NCBI RefSeq assembly: GCF_900107995.1
Contig: NZ_FNUM01000008.1
Location: 124,001 to 188,000 of the forward strand
DNA length: 64,000 nt
Direction: 5' to 3'
Source of the DNA: Alcanivorax sp. DSM 26293
Lineage (GTDB): Bacteria; Pseudomonadota; Gammaproteobacteria; Pseudomonadales; Alcanivoracaceae
The translations under genes were made by a program, and so were the position numbers. Positions 17,261 through 26,775 of this stretch are shown in pieces; within the stretch, counting starts at the first letter, position 1; the number at the start of each line of letters is the position of its first letter. The notes under the pieces are model-generated. The model was not told where the DNA came from. It was given only the letters and a program-made list of their open reading frames with translations, and did not search any database.

Positions 17261-17745
17261 TCTAATTTCCTATTGAAAAGCGTATTCAGTCGAACGATTC
17301 GACCTATCTTTTTTCGACATAATTCTTTTATGACTTTCGGGAGAAACACAGAAATTCGCAAGACCATCAGGTCTCTTATAGTAAAAACAATAACCCACCT
17401 CGTTTGACAAAACTCGAAGAAGCGGCCTATTTCCTGACTTCCCCCGATCTCACCCCGTACTGAAAACCACTCTATATCAACCGTTTAGCATTTTCTGTAA
17501 GCCATATCCTACAAAGATATGGCTCGTTCTTTTGAGCACGGCATATAGGGGATCACCGTTTGGAGAGGTATGGCCCAAAGGGTCTGAATAAACCACTGGG
17601 CCTGGTTTGCGAAGGTGTAGGGACTCGTGAAGGCACGGCAGTGACTTCAGCCCCTTCGCCTTGCGAGCAAGGCTCCAACGAGGGCTGGTGGGGGTTGAGG
17701 CGTTGAAGGGAGTGGGAGTAAGGAGCGGCTGGGGAGCCGCTGGAC
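17261..17745. other. AT-rich upstream flank of the ATPase-nuclease gene; no gene seen
   Basis: The first ~290 bases are as AT-rich as the gene and are probably part of the same transferred segment; composition returns to GC-rich near 17550. Two dyads are seen: GTCGAA/TTCGAC at 17289-17303, just before the ATPase start, and GCCATATC/GATATGGC at 17501-17523. Either could be an operator, and the second could mark the island edge. No protein or RNA gene is supported. Confidence 0.5.
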
Positions 17746-18744
17746 TCAGGGTGTGATGGTGAAGCGCATGACGCCGATGATCTGGTTGTCGGCGGTGCGC
17801 ACTTCCACTCGCCAGCGGCCTTGTGAGGGCACCGGGATATGGCGTTTGTGGGACCAGGTGCGAAAGCCGGAGTCGCGGCCGCCGTAGAGTTTGAGGGGAA
17901 TCCGGTCGATCTGCTCACCGTTCTGAAACCAGTAATGGTAAATCTCCTGTCCCAGGCCCAACGGCGCCTTGATGGCGGTGTAGGCATAGAGGCCGGCGGT
18001 GACTTCGTCGCTGGTGAAGCTTTGCCCGGTCACCAATGGCTGGCGTTGCTCGCGGTTGAAGGACAGGGCCATGGCGCGCTCTTCCAGGGACAGGGTCAGC
18101 GGTGGCACCAGGGGTGCCAGCCAGCGTGGCGCCAGGGCGATCACACAGGACACGGCCAGCAAACCCGCCCAGCGAAACCATTTTCGCGGCCCACCGAAGC
18201 GCCAGAAGCTGGGCAGCGCAAACAGGGCCGTGAGCCAGCCGGCCCAGGTGAGTGCGGAATCCGTGCTCCAGTGGAAGATCAGCGGCAGCAGTACCAGCAG
18301 GGCCACAAACAGTGCCCAGGCGTGGAAGCCGAAGTACAGGGCCCGGTGTCGTGCCAGCCAGAAGTAAAGCGGGTCGATGATGCTGACCAGGGCGGCACTG
18401 ATCACCAGGGTGGTGAAGAAGATGTATTCCGCTCCACCGGACCATTGCAGCAGCACGAACGGCAGGCTGAAGAAGAAGGCTTCCTGGTGGACGGCCTGCA
18501 GCAGCAGTTTGAGCATGCCCTGGGACATACCCTCCATAGCGGTGCCGGCCAGGCGCCGTTGCCAAAGCCCTTCGGTGAGCAGGAGCAGCCAGCTCAGTAC
18601 CAGAAAGCCGGTGAGCACCGCGGCCAGCCAGGGCTGGCGTTCCACCAGAAAGTAACTGGAAAGGCCCAGTGCAAAGCTGATCACCGCCCACAGGTGGCGG
18701 ATCTGGTAGAGCTTGTCGGTCAGGGTTTGCAGGGCGGGTGGCAA
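17746..18744 (-). CDS. DUF5924/DUF2914-type membrane protein
   Basis: A 332-residue protein with about seven helices in the first two thirds (LWAVISFALGLSSYFLV through CVIALAPRWLAPLVPPLTL) and a soluble C-terminal DUF2914-like domain (GLGQEIYHYWFQNGEQIDRIPLKLYGG...GRWRVEVRTADNQIIGVMRFTI). This combination is the DUF5924 family of proteobacteria; its function is unknown. Start is a TTG at 18744 with GGAG eight bases upstream. It stands alone between the AT-rich island and oadB. Confidence 0.82.
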   Translation of the reverse strand: MPPALQTLTDKLYQIRHLWAVISFALGLSSYFLVERQPWLAAVLTGFLVLSWLLLLTEGLWQRRLAGTAMEGMSQGMLKLLLQAVHQEAFFFSLPFVLLQWSGGAEYIFFTTLVISAALVSIIDPLYFWLARHRALYFGFHAWALFVALLVLLPLIFHWSTDSALTWAGWLTALFALPSFWRFGGPRKWFRWAGLLAVSCVIALAPRWLAPLVPPLTLSLEERAMALSFNREQRQPLVTGQSFTSDEVTAGLYAYTAIKAPLGLGQEIYHYWFQNGEQIDRIPLKLYGGRDSGFRTWSHKRHIPVPSQGRWRVEVRTADNQIIGVMRFTITP

Positions 18745-18912
18745 GGGTGTCGCTCCGTTGAGGTTTGGCTGTTCGACGTACTATAGGCGTTGGGGTTCCC
18801 GGTGACTGTAGATCAGCGGGCCGTTGGTCGCCTATTGAGGTAAGAATCACGTTTTTGTGTATGAAGAAGGTAGTGGAGGGATCGGGTGTGCCTGATCGCC
18901 CTGCGGGCGATT

Positions 18913-18955
18913 TCCGCGCGAGCGCGGTTCGCACCTCGAGAGGAGCTCCTACAGG
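18913..18955 (-). repeat. REP-like element
   Basis: The minus strand reads CTGTAGGAGCTCCTCTCGAG then GTGCGAACC and a second GC-rich dyad (GCGCTCGCGCG). It matches the head and tail of the REP units at 61790 and elsewhere. It lies in the 256-base spacer upstream of the DUF5924 gene and downstream of oadB, which holds no gene. Confidence 0.6.
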
Positions 18956-19000
18956 GTGGGTATAGAAAGGTTGGAGCAGCGCGGCCTGGGGCCGCGCGGG

Positions 19001-20299
19001 TTAGCCGGCGAAGTTGAGGAGGACGCCGGCGGCGACGGCGGAGCCGATGACGCCGGCTACGTTGGGGCCCATGGCGTGCATGAGCAGGAAGTTGTGGGGG
19101 TTGGCTTCCAGGCCCACCTTGTTGGCCACGCGGGCGGCCATGGGCACGGCGGAGACGCCAGCGGCGCCGATGATGGGGTTCACCGGGTGGTGGCTGAGGC
19201 GGTTGAGCAACTTGGCCATGAGCACGCCGGTGGCGGTGCCGATCATGAAGGCCACCAGGCCCAGCACCAGGATGCCCAGGGTTTCCATGACCAGGAACTG
19301 TTCGGCGCTGAGTTTTGCGCCCACCGCCAGGCCCAGCATGATGGTGACGATATTGATCAGCGCATTGCTGGTGGTGTCCACCAGACGGCTGACCACGCCG
19401 GATTCCTTCATCAGGTTACCCAGGCAGAACATGCCCAGCAGCGGCGCCGCATCGGGTAATACCAACGCCACCAGCACCAGCAGCAGAATGGGGAAGAGAA
19501 TCTTTTCCGTCTGGCTCACCGGGCGCAGCTGCTCCATCTTGATGGTGCGTTCCTTGGCGGTGGTCAGGGCGCGAATGATGGGGGGCTGAATGATCGGCAC
19601 CAGCGCCATATAGGAATAAGCCGCCACGGCAATGGCGCCGAGTAGTTCCGGGGCCAGCTTGGTGGTCACGTAAATGGAGGTGGGGCCATCCGCGCCGCCG
19701 ATGATGCCGATGGCCGCCGCATCAGCCAGGGAGAATTCCATACCCAGGAAGTTCAGCGCCAGCGCCCCCAACAGGGCCGCAAAGATACCGAACTGGGCCG
19801 CGGCCCCCAGCAACAGGGTGCGCGGGTTGGCCAGCAGCGGGCCGAAGTCGGTCATGGCGCCTACGCCCATGAAGATCAGCAGCGGGAAGATGCCGGTCAT
19901 CAGGCCCACGGTGTAGATCAGGTAGAGGATGCCGTCGCCGTAGTTGGCTTTTTGCGCCAGGTGGTGGAGTTGGTCCTGTACGGCCGGCCCGGCGCCTTCA
20001 GCGGCTTTATAGAGCGCTTCTCGCCCGGCATCCGCATCCATGCCCAGCACCTGGGCCATGCTGGCGAGCAGATCCTGGCTGCCGAAGTGCATGGCCTGGC
20101 TGATGGCGGATTCCGCCAGCCCGGCCACGGGGATGTTGGCCAGCAGGCCACCAAAGCCGATAGGCAATAACAGCAGCGGCTCGAATTTCTTGCTGATGGC
20201 CAGCCATAGCAGGCCGAGGCAGACCAGCAGCATGATCAGCTGGCCCCCGGACAGATGAAACAGGCCGGTGCTGTGCCAGAGCGTCTCCAGTTTATCCAT
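19001..20299 (-). CDS. oadB: Oxaloacetate decarboxylase beta subunit (sodium pump)
   Basis: A 432-residue integral membrane protein. It carries the OadB/GcdB signature regions ([51 protein letters not shown], and the C-terminal [24 protein letters not shown]). This subunit takes carboxybiotin from OadA, releases CO2 and exports Na+. Its start overlaps the end of oadA by 8 bases, so the two are translationally coupled. Confidence 0.96.
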   Translation of the reverse strand: MDKLETLWHSTGLFHLSGGQLIMLLVCLGLLWLAISKKFEPLLLLPIGFGGLLANIPVAGLAESAISQAMHFGSQDLLASMAQVLGMDADAGREALYKAAEGAGPAVQDQLHHLAQKANYGDGILYLIYTVGLMTGIFPLLIFMGVGAMTDFGPLLANPRTLLLGAAAQFGIFAALLGALALNFLGMEFSLADAAAIGIIGGADGPTSIYVTTKLAPELLGAIAVAAYSYMALVPIIQPPIIRALTTAKERTIKMEQLRPVSQTEKILFPILLLVLVALVLPDAAPLLGMFCLGNLMKESGVVSRLVDTTSNALINIVTIMLGLAVGAKLSAEQFLVMETLGILVLGLVAFMIGTATGVLMAKLLNRLSHHPVNPIIGAAGVSAVPMAARVANKVGLEANPHNFLLMHAMGPNVAGVIGSAVAAGVLLNFAG

Positions 20300-22088
20300 G
20301 GGCAGGCTCCAGGCTAATCAGGGTCTGGCCGACCGTAACCGCATCACCCTCTTTCACCGCCATCTCGGTGACGATGCCCGCTTCCGGGCTGGACACGTCG
20401 GTTTCCATTTTCATGGCTTCCAGCACCATGATCTTCTGCCCTTCGGTGACCCGGTCACCGGGCTTCACCAGCACTTTGAAGATATTGCCCGCCAGGGGCG
20501 CCGGGATCGGTGTGCTCTGGGACGGGTTGTGGACCACCGGCGAGTTGGGCTGGCCAGCCCCTGCGCTTCCGCCCAGGGCCTTGATGCCGGTCACGTCGCC
20601 ACCGTCACTGACTTTGACGGTGTATTCCCGACCCTCCACTTCCACGGTATAAACACCGTCGCTGTTGCCGGCCACAGGCAACGCCTTGCCGTCGGGTACC
20701 GGCTCGAACGCCGAGGGGTCGCCACGATGCTCCAGAAACCGCAGGCCGATTTGCGTAAACAGCGCATAGGTAAGCACATCATCGATGCGGCGCTTGCCGT
20801 CCGCCAGTTGCAGCCCTTTCTCGCTGGCCAGGGTTTCCACTTCACGGATCAGGCTGTCCATTTCGTCATCGATCAGGTCGGCGGGGCGGCAGGTAACAGG
20901 CTCATCACCGTCCAGGGCACGGGCCTGCAATTCCGGATTGAAGGCTGCCGGCGCCGCGCCGTATTCGCCGCGCAGTACGCCACGGGTTTCCTTGCTCAGT
21001 GCCTTGTAGCGCTCACCCGATAGCACATTGAGCACTGCCTGGGTGCCAACGATCTGGGAGGTGGGCGTGACCAGGGGAATAAAGCCCAGGTCTTCGCGCA
21101 CGGCGGGAATTTCCTGCAGCACTTCGTCGAAGCGGTCGGTGGCGCCCTGCTCTTTCAGCTGGCTTTCCATATTGGTGAGCATGCCACCGGGCACCTGGGC
21201 CACCAGGATGCGCGCATCCACACCGCGCAGGCTGCCCTCGAATTTCGCGTACTTCTTGCGCACTTCACGGAAGTAGCCAGCGATACGATTGAGTTTTTTC
21301 AAATCCAGGCCGGTGTCACGGTCTGTGCCTTCCAGCATGGCCACCACGGACTCGGTGGGGCTGTGGCCGTAGGTCATGGACATGGACGAGATGGCGGTGT
21401 CCACATTATCAATGCCGGCCTCGGCCGCTTTCAGTGCAGTCGCAGTGGACAGCCCGGTGGTGGCATGGCACTGCATGTGCACCGGAATGGACAGCGTCTG
21501 CTTGAGGCGGCTGACCAGCTCAAAGGCCACATTGGGGCGCAGCAGGCCGGCCATGTCCTTGATGGCCACGGAGTGGGCGCCCATCTGTTCGATCACCTTG
21601 CCCTGCTCTACCCACATATCCAGGGTATGCACCGGGCTGACGGTGTAGGCGATGGTGCCCTGTGCATGTTTTCCCTGCTTGATGACGGCGGCGATGGCGC
21701 GCTCGATGTTGCGCATGTCGTTCATGGCATCGAACACCCGGAACACGTCCACGCCGTTTTCGGCGGCGCGTTCCACAAAGGCGTCGACCACATCGTCGGC
21801 GTAGTGGCGGTAGCCCAGCAGGTTCTGTCCGCGCAGCAACATCTGTTGCGGCGTGTTGGGCATGGCCTTTTTCAGCTCGCGGATACGCTCCCAGGGGTCT
21901 TCGCCCAGATAACGGATGCAGGCATCAAAGGTGGCGCCGCCCCAGGATTCCAGGGACCAGAATCCAATGTCGTCCAGTTCTGCGGCAATGGGCAGCATGT
22001 CGTCCAGACGCATGCGTGTGGCGAAGAGGGACTGATGCGCGTCGCGCAGCACCACATCGGTGATGCCCAGAGGCTTGAGATCACTCAT
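20292..22088 (-). CDS. oadA: Oxaloacetate decarboxylase alpha subunit
   Basis: A 598-residue cytosolic carboxyltransferase. The N-terminal barrel has the metal/substrate motif [15 protein letters not shown] and [10 protein letters not shown]; a conserved carboxylase domain follows, then a Pro/Ser/Ala linker and a C-terminal biotinyl domain with [11 protein letters not shown] (biotin on the Lys of EAMKM). It moves CO2 from oxaloacetate to biotin. Start 22088 ([14 protein letters not shown]) fits the family; an upstream Met at 22142 does not. It follows oadG by 13 bases. Confidence 0.97.
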   Translation of the reverse strand: MSDLKPLGITDVVLRDAHQSLFATRMRLDDMLPIAAELDDIGFWSLESWGGATFDACIRYLGEDPWERIRELKKAMPNTPQQMLLRGQNLLGYRHYADDVVDAFVERAAENGVDVFRVFDAMNDMRNIERAIAAVIKQGKHAQGTIAYTVSPVHTLDMWVEQGKVIEQMGAHSVAIKDMAGLLRPNVAFELVSRLKQTLSIPVHMQCHATTGLSTATALKAAEAGIDNVDTAISSMSMTYGHSPTESVVAMLEGTDRDTGLDLKKLNRIAGYFREVRKKYAKFEGSLRGVDARILVAQVPGGMLTNMESQLKEQGATDRFDEVLQEIPAVREDLGFIPLVTPTSQIVGTQAVLNVLSGERYKALSKETRGVLRGEYGAAPAAFNPELQARALDGDEPVTCRPADLIDDEMDSLIREVETLASEKGLQLADGKRRIDDVLTYALFTQIGLRFLEHRGDPSAFEPVPDGKALPVAGNSDGVYTVEVEGREYTVKVSDGGDVTGIKALGGSAGAGQPNSPVVHNPSQSTPIPAPLAGNIFKVLVKPGDRVTEGQKIMVLEAMKMETDVSSPEAGIVTEMAVKEGDAVTVGQTLISLEPAHG

Positions 22089-22101
22089 GGAAAAATTCCG
22101 G

Positions 22102-22347
22102 TTATTGCTGGGACTGCCGGTGCTGACGCACCGCCTTTTCAATGGCCTTGATCAACGCGGGGGACGGCATGTCTCCGGCGGGTGCTGCGGTGGTTGTCGC
22201 GGCGGGACTCACGGCTGGCGCTTGCCCGAAGCGTTTTACCAGTGCGGACATCAGGGATGTCACGGCCACGAGAATAATCAGAAAGGTAAAGACTACGCCC
22301 ATGCCGACCAGCATGAGCTCCAGGCCCTGGGCCATCAGTGTGTTCAT
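22102..22347 (-). CDS. oadG: Oxaloacetate decarboxylase gamma subunit
   Basis: An 81-residue protein with one N-terminal helix ([27 protein letters not shown]) and an Ala/Pro/Thr-rich linker leading to a short basic C-terminal tail, the classic OadG plan; it holds the alpha and beta subunits together. First gene of oadG-oadA-oadB. The start at 22347 has GGAG upstream. The putative control region (22348-22620) carries two dyads. Confidence 0.9.
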   Translation of the reverse strand: MNTLMAQGLELMLVGMGVVFTFLIILVAVTSLMSALVKRFGQAPAVSPAATTTAAPAGDMPSPALIKAIEKAVRQHRQSQQ

Positions 22348-22495
22348 GGAACACTCCTTTACGGTTCCGGTGGCGGTTTGCATTACCGCGGGCGAGAGCG
22401 GGCCAGCCCGCCGTGTCAGCAGGCGCCCGGAAGGCTCCCGGGTGGTATTCGGGATATTTCCGATTATCTCTCGTCGATTTCTGGGAATGTAGAGG

Positions 22496-22551
22496 GATTG
22501 TCGACAATCTGCAATGAGGCTTGAGTACAACAAGGGTGATCAATTTGATCA
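22496..22551. promoter_or_regulatory. Two perfect dyads upstream of oadG
   Basis: GATTGTCGACAATC (22496-22509, 14-bp palindrome) and TGATCAA-T-TTGATCA (22537-22551). The first resembles GntR-family operators (TTGTCNNACAA-like). They lie 150-200 bases before the oadG start, in the only long spacer of this operon. No regulator gene is adjacent. Confidence 0.5.
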
Positions 22552-22621
22552 ATTCATGCGGGTCAGCGGGCCAGGCCGCCGGCTTCATACCTTGAGGCGT
22601 GTTTATTTTTTCTGGCTGAAA

Positions 22622-22656
22622 CGAAAAAGGGCCCGCTGATTAGCGGGCCCTTTTAG
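22622..22656 (-). terminator. Terminator of tRNA-Arg
   Basis: A strong GC stem, AAAAGGGCCCGCT / AGCGGGCCCTTTTT, immediately downstream of the tRNA on the minus strand; the T run is on that strand. It may also stop transcripts coming from the other side. Confidence 0.85.
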
Positions 22657-22661
22657 GGATA

Positions 22662-22738
22662 TGGCGCACCGGGGAGGATTCGAACCCCCGACCTACTGGT
22701 TCGTAGCCAGTTGCTCTATCCAACTGAGCTACCGGTGC
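22662..22738 (-). tRNA. tRNA-Arg (anticodon ACG)
   Basis: A 77-base cloverleaf with the 3' CCA encoded. The acceptor is GCACCGG/CCGGTGC, the D arm contains AGCTCAGTTGGATAGAGC, the anticodon arm reads ACTGG-CTACGAA-CCAGT (anticodon ACG, read as ICG), and the T arm has GGTTCGAATCC. The three CGU/C/A arginine codons would be read by it. Confidence 0.97.
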
Positions 22739-22828
22739 ATGTCTCGTTGCTGTATCGCCCCGAGAGGCTGCGCATTATTCCGAAAGCCCTGCTGGGAGTC
22801 AAGCGCCAGTCGCTTAAAACTTCAGCAA

Positions 22829-23308
22829 TCAGTCTTCTGCGGTTTCCATTTGTTTTTGCAGGTAATTTTCGATGCCCACCAGGTTGATCAGGCTGAGCTG
22901 GGTTTCCAGCCAATCGATGTGCTCTTCCTCGGATTCCAGGATGTCCTTGAGCAGGTTACGGCTGATGTAATCCTGAATGGATTCGCAGTAGGCGATGCCT
23001 TCGCGGAGGTCCGGTACCGCCATCTTTTCCAGCTTGAGGTCGCACTCGAGCATCTCTTTGGTGTTTTCACCAATCATCAGCTTGCCCAGGTCCTGCAGGT
23101 TGGGGATGCCTTCCAGAAAGAGAATACGCTCTACCAGCCAGTCCGCGTGTTTCATTTCATCGATGGACTCGTGGTATTCCTTTTCATACAGCGCCTGGAG
23201 GCCCCAGTCCTTGTACATTTTGGCATGCAGGAAGTACTGGTTGATGGCCACGAGCTCGTTGCCGAGTGCCCGGTTCAGGTACTCAATCGCCTTGGCGTCG
23301 CCTTTCAT
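22829..23308 (-). CDS. bfr: Bacterioferritin
   Basis: A 159-residue four-helix iron-storage protein. [36 protein letters not shown] carries ferroxidase Glu residues and [17 protein letters not shown] the last helix; the haem-ligand Met region ([18 protein letters not shown]) is present, so it is a haem-binding Bfr rather than a ferritin. It stores iron by oxidising Fe2+. Start 23308 is the usual MKGD. The electron donor Bfd is encoded just upstream on the same strand. Confidence 0.96.
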   Translation of the reverse strand: MKGDAKAIEYLNRALGNELVAINQYFLHAKMYKDWGLQALYEKEYHESIDEMKHADWLVERILFLEGIPNLQDLGKLMIGENTKEMLECDLKLEKMAVPDLREGIAYCESIQDYISRNLLKDILESEEEHIDWLETQLSLINLVGIENYLQKQMETAED

Positions 23309-23398
23309 GGGGTTGTCTCCGTCCGATGAACTTGTGTCTAAACTTGGGTTAACCCCCATTGTTCAGCAAGCAGATGACAGAGACAAGGCAGGAATGCA

Positions 23399-23424
23399 AA
23401 AAAGCGCTTGCAATACAAGCGCTT
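23399..23424 (-). terminator. Terminator between bfd and bfr
   Basis: On the minus strand, AAGCGCTTG / CAAGCGCTT with a five-base loop is followed by a T run. It lies just after the bfd stop, so bfd and bfr are probably separate transcripts. Confidence 0.8.
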
Positions 23425-23444
23425 ATGTAAATGAGAACGATTAG

Positions 23445-23678
23445 TTATGCGGTTTGGGGCCAGTAGACCACCACACCATCAGAGGAAGGGTGCGAGAAGG
23501 AGGGTGCCTCGTCTGCGCTACGGGCTTCACGCATCACTTGGCGGGCATGACGGGCACATTTACCACACTGACTTCCAACCCCAAGTTCCCGACGAAGATC
23601 ACGCAGGCTGTCGCAGCCGTTGCCGACCGCTTCCCGTATATGGTTGTCAGTAATGCCCTTACAAATGCATACGTACAT
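23445..23678 (-). CDS. bfd: Bacterioferritin-associated ferredoxin
   Basis: A 77-residue [2Fe-2S] protein. MYVCICKGITDNHIREAV has the first two Cys (CxC) and GVGSQCGKCARHARQVM the second pair (CxxC), the Bfd pattern. It gives electrons to Bfr haem to release stored iron. Start 23678 (MYVCICKG) is the family start; a Met six codons upstream is less likely. A Fur-box-like sequence lies 45-63 bases upstream, which fits induction under iron limitation. The C-terminal tail after residue 52 is longer than usual. Confidence 0.95.
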   Translation of the reverse strand: MYVCICKGITDNHIREAVGNGCDSLRDLRRELGVGSQCGKCARHARQVMREARSADEAPSFSHPSSDGVVVYWPQTA

Positions 23679-23722
23679 AAGAATGCCATCCCTCAATCTC
23701 TAGTGGGCATGCTAACCCTAAC

Positions 23723-23741
23723 GCGAATCATTATCAACTGC
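23723..23741 (-). promoter_or_regulatory. Fur-box-like site upstream of bfd
   Basis: The minus strand reads GTTGATAATGATTCGCG, which keeps GATAATGAT of the Fur consensus. Position about 50 bases before the bfd start suits iron repression of bfd. Confidence 0.6.
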
Positions 23742-23962
23742 TTTCAGATAAGGAATCATTGGCCTGCCAGCACTTCGTCGTGGTCAGGCCGGTCATTGGG
23801 CATTTTTTTGCTTAGCCTCTCCCCTCTTAAGGGGACACACCGTAGAGATCAACGGGAGTGGCCCGAGGAGACCTGATTGGGGCTGCCCGGGACAGGCATA
23901 AGGAAGGCTGGCGGTGACTCAGGACAAGGAGCCAGGGGGAGCCCCCTGACCGCCACCGATTG

Positions 23963-24001
23963 CGTAGGGTGCACTGAGCCTAAGGCGAACTGCACCCTAC
24001 G
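23963..24001. repeat. Half copy of the 'TAGGGTGCACTGAGCC' repeat
   Basis: CGTAGGGTGCACTGAGCCTA then AGGCGAACTGCACCCTACG. Its outer ends pair with each other (CGTAGGGTGCA / TGCACCCTACG). Longer, doubled copies are at 33031-33110 and 45043-45126. The remaining spacer between bfd and the AlgP-like gene (about 23742-23962) shows nothing I recognise. Confidence 0.75.
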
Positions 24002-24027
24002 GATTGGAAAGACCCTGGTATTTCGAC

Positions 24028-24058
24028 AAAAAAAGCCCCGCGATGGCGGGGCTTTTTT
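24028..24058 (-). terminator. Terminator of the AlgP-like gene
   Basis: AAAAAAGCCCCGC...GCGGGGCTTTTTT, a symmetric hairpin 21 bases after the stop codon; it would work on both strands. Confidence 0.85.
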
Positions 24059-24079
24059 CAGAAAGTCCGGATCAGGGGA

Positions 24080-24847
24080 TCAGGACGATTTCTTGGCCGC
24101 TGGACGCTTGCTGGCCGCTTTCTTGCGGGCCGGTGTCTTGCGAGCGGCCGCTTTTTTGGCAGCGGGCTTGCGCTTGGCTGCGGTTTTCTTGGCAGGCGCC
24201 TTACGGGTGGCAGCTTTCTTGGCAGGAGCCTTGCGGGTAGCCGCCTTTTTACGCGTGGTGGTTTTTTTCTTTACCGCGCGCTTGGCTTTGGCTGCTGCTT
24301 TCTTGGCAGCGGCCTTCGCTTTCTGCTCGGCTTTTTTCTGCTCAGCTTTGGCTTTCTTCGCCAGTTTGCGCTCGTGTTCGCGCAACTTGGTCTTCAGATT
24401 GCGCTCAGCGGTACGGAGCTTTTTCACCTCACGGGTGACCACTTTCTTGGACGCCTGGATTTCAGCACGAATCAGCTTGGCTTCACCACGCAGATCCTGC
24501 AGTTTCAAACGAGCGGTATTCATGCGACCACGTGCTGTATCCACTGCACGCTTGGCGGCAGCGGTGGAAGACGCCTTCGCCTTATCGCGCTTGGCAGCAA
24601 GGTCAGCGCGCATTTTCGACAGCTTGCCATTTTCGGTATCGATCTTGGCGCGGTGCTTGTCCAGTTTGGTCTGTGTCTGTTCAGCTTTTTTCTGCGCCTG
24701 GTCCACGGCTTTCTGCTGCAGCTTCACCTTGGATTCGGCATTAGTGACGGACTTCGGCAGAGCCGGTGCCTTGGCAGCGGTTGCCTTCTTTGCTGCGGGC
24801 TTACGCGCCGCAGTTTTTTTAGCGGCGGCTTTCTTTGCTCGAGCCAT
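24080..24847 (-). CDS. algP: AlgP-like (histone H1-like) lysine/alanine-rich DNA-binding protein
   Basis: A 255-residue very basic protein. It has a Lys/Ala start (ARAKKAAAKKTAARK), a central coiled-coil (about 35-165, heptad-like KSVTNAESKVKLQQKAVDQAQKKAEQT...LKTKLREHERKLAKKAKAE), and a C-terminal tail of KAPAKKAATRK-type repeats like eukaryotic histone H1. Pseudomonas AlgP (AlgR3) has the same plan and affects alginate and nucleoid behaviour. The name is by resemblance; the role here is unproven. The repeat-rich tail is prone to length changes. A strong terminator follows. Confidence 0.78.
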   Translation of the reverse strand: MARAKKAAAKKTAARKPAAKKATAAKAPALPKSVTNAESKVKLQQKAVDQAQKKAEQTQTKLDKHRAKIDTENGKLSKMRADLAAKRDKAKASSTAAAKRAVDTARGRMNTARLKLQDLRGEAKLIRAEIQASKKVVTREVKKLRTAERNLKTKLREHERKLAKKAKAEQKKAEQKAKAAAKKAAAKAKRAVKKKTTTRKKAATRKAPAKKAATRKAPAKKTAAKRKPAAKKAAARKTPARKKAASKRPAAKKSS

Positions 24848-25774
24848 GATTGATCTCCTAAGCTATGGCGTTGTCATCAGTACTGCGACAATTCGAAAAA
24901 TAGCATAAAAAAAAATCAGTTGGTACATTATTTGACCAATTCGTTTTTGTTTTTTTCATTTACCGCTTTTCGTATTTGCTGACATCGCTTTTTTGATTCC
25001 TTTTCTGTTTCTTAAAAAACATTTTCCGGCCCTCCTCAGTCAGCCGGACAGGCACATCTGAAAAGCCGTCAGGAATATTTTCTGCACTTTTGGGCCGTTT
25101 TATTAAATAAAATCGCGATGGAGATCATTCAATGCACCATGGCAACATCATCGATCGGCACAGGGTGTTGGCACAAAGATGTACGGCAACGGTGACATTG
25201 CGAAACAGGGAAAAGAAAAAAACGCCCCTGCCCTGCTATCCCGTCAGGGTGTGGCTCGCAGGCCCGGGAGCAGCCGACTGGCCGAGTCCTTGTGTAGAAA
25301 GGTTACATTTTCGATTGCTGCTGAAAATTCGCCGAAAAGAGAATGCACGATCATGGGCAGCAACCCGTGGACAATGGCAGTGCACGGAACGCTATCAGGC
25401 TTGCCTTTTTACACAGGGGCCAGGAAACATCCCGGCTCAAGATTATGGCGCCCCCAGCAAGATGTCGTTTAGGCAGGCGACAGGGGCGTAATCGCAGTGC
25501 AGCGCACAACCGTCGATGACATGACAAAAGGAGATGAGAGAGGGAGAGGAATAACCCTCATGGCTGAGCCACCCTGAAGCCACTGCGCTCAAGCGCTGGC
25601 TTTTCTGACTCGCGCAATCGCGCCATGAGTATGCAATTTTTTCTGTTGTGACCACTCGGTAAGAAACCTGCCGACCGGCGTGGCATCTTTTCGGGACGCA
25701 TTCGCGGACATGGCAAAGGTTTCCGGGAGGAGCCTCCCGGCGTACCGGCGAGAGCCCGTGGAGCCTCCGCCAAC
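24848..25774. other. Long AT-rich upstream region of the AlgP-like gene; no gene supported
   Basis: About 930 bases without a convincing gene. Bases 24890-25130 are strikingly rich in A and T runs (TTTTTGTTTTTTTC and similar) and probably hold the promoter of the AlgP-like gene plus possible nucleoid-protein binding. Bases 25130-25774 are GC-neutral, with only short reading frames lacking family motifs or good ribosome sites. A small RNA here cannot be excluded. Confidence 0.45.
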
Positions 25775-25805
25775 AAAAAAGGGAAGCCCGCAGGCTTCCC
25801 TTTTT
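25775..25805 (-). terminator. Terminator of adk
   Basis: AAAAAGGGAAGCC / GGCTTCCCTTTTT hairpin 24 bases beyond the adk stop, with T runs on both strands. Confidence 0.85.
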
Positions 25806-25829
25806 CAGTCTGACACCTTCAAGCAAGGA

Positions 25830-26615
<786 letters not shown>

Positions 26616-26775
26616 TTAACGCCAGGCGGGCACTTTGACGACACGAATTTGTTGCAGAACCTTCCGTTTGGCCCATTCAGGGGCCTCCGAAGGGGTGCAA
26701 CTTTACCCTGAGGCCCCGTTCTTCACAAGTGATTGGAGGGTGCTACCTTGGTAGCACCCCTTTGAAAGGACGGGC

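Noticed and set aside
23963-24001. Repeat as a CRISPR unit
   Set aside because: Copies are tens of kilobases apart with no spacers between and no cas genes in the window.
24080-24847. Translation artefact of a repeat (KAPAKKAATRK units)
   Set aside because: Good start, terminator, coiled-coil region and known AlgP/H1-like plan support a real gene.
25132-25491. 119-codon plus-strand frame in the adk-AlgP spacer
   Set aside because: No ribosome-binding site, no motif and unusual composition; probably chance.
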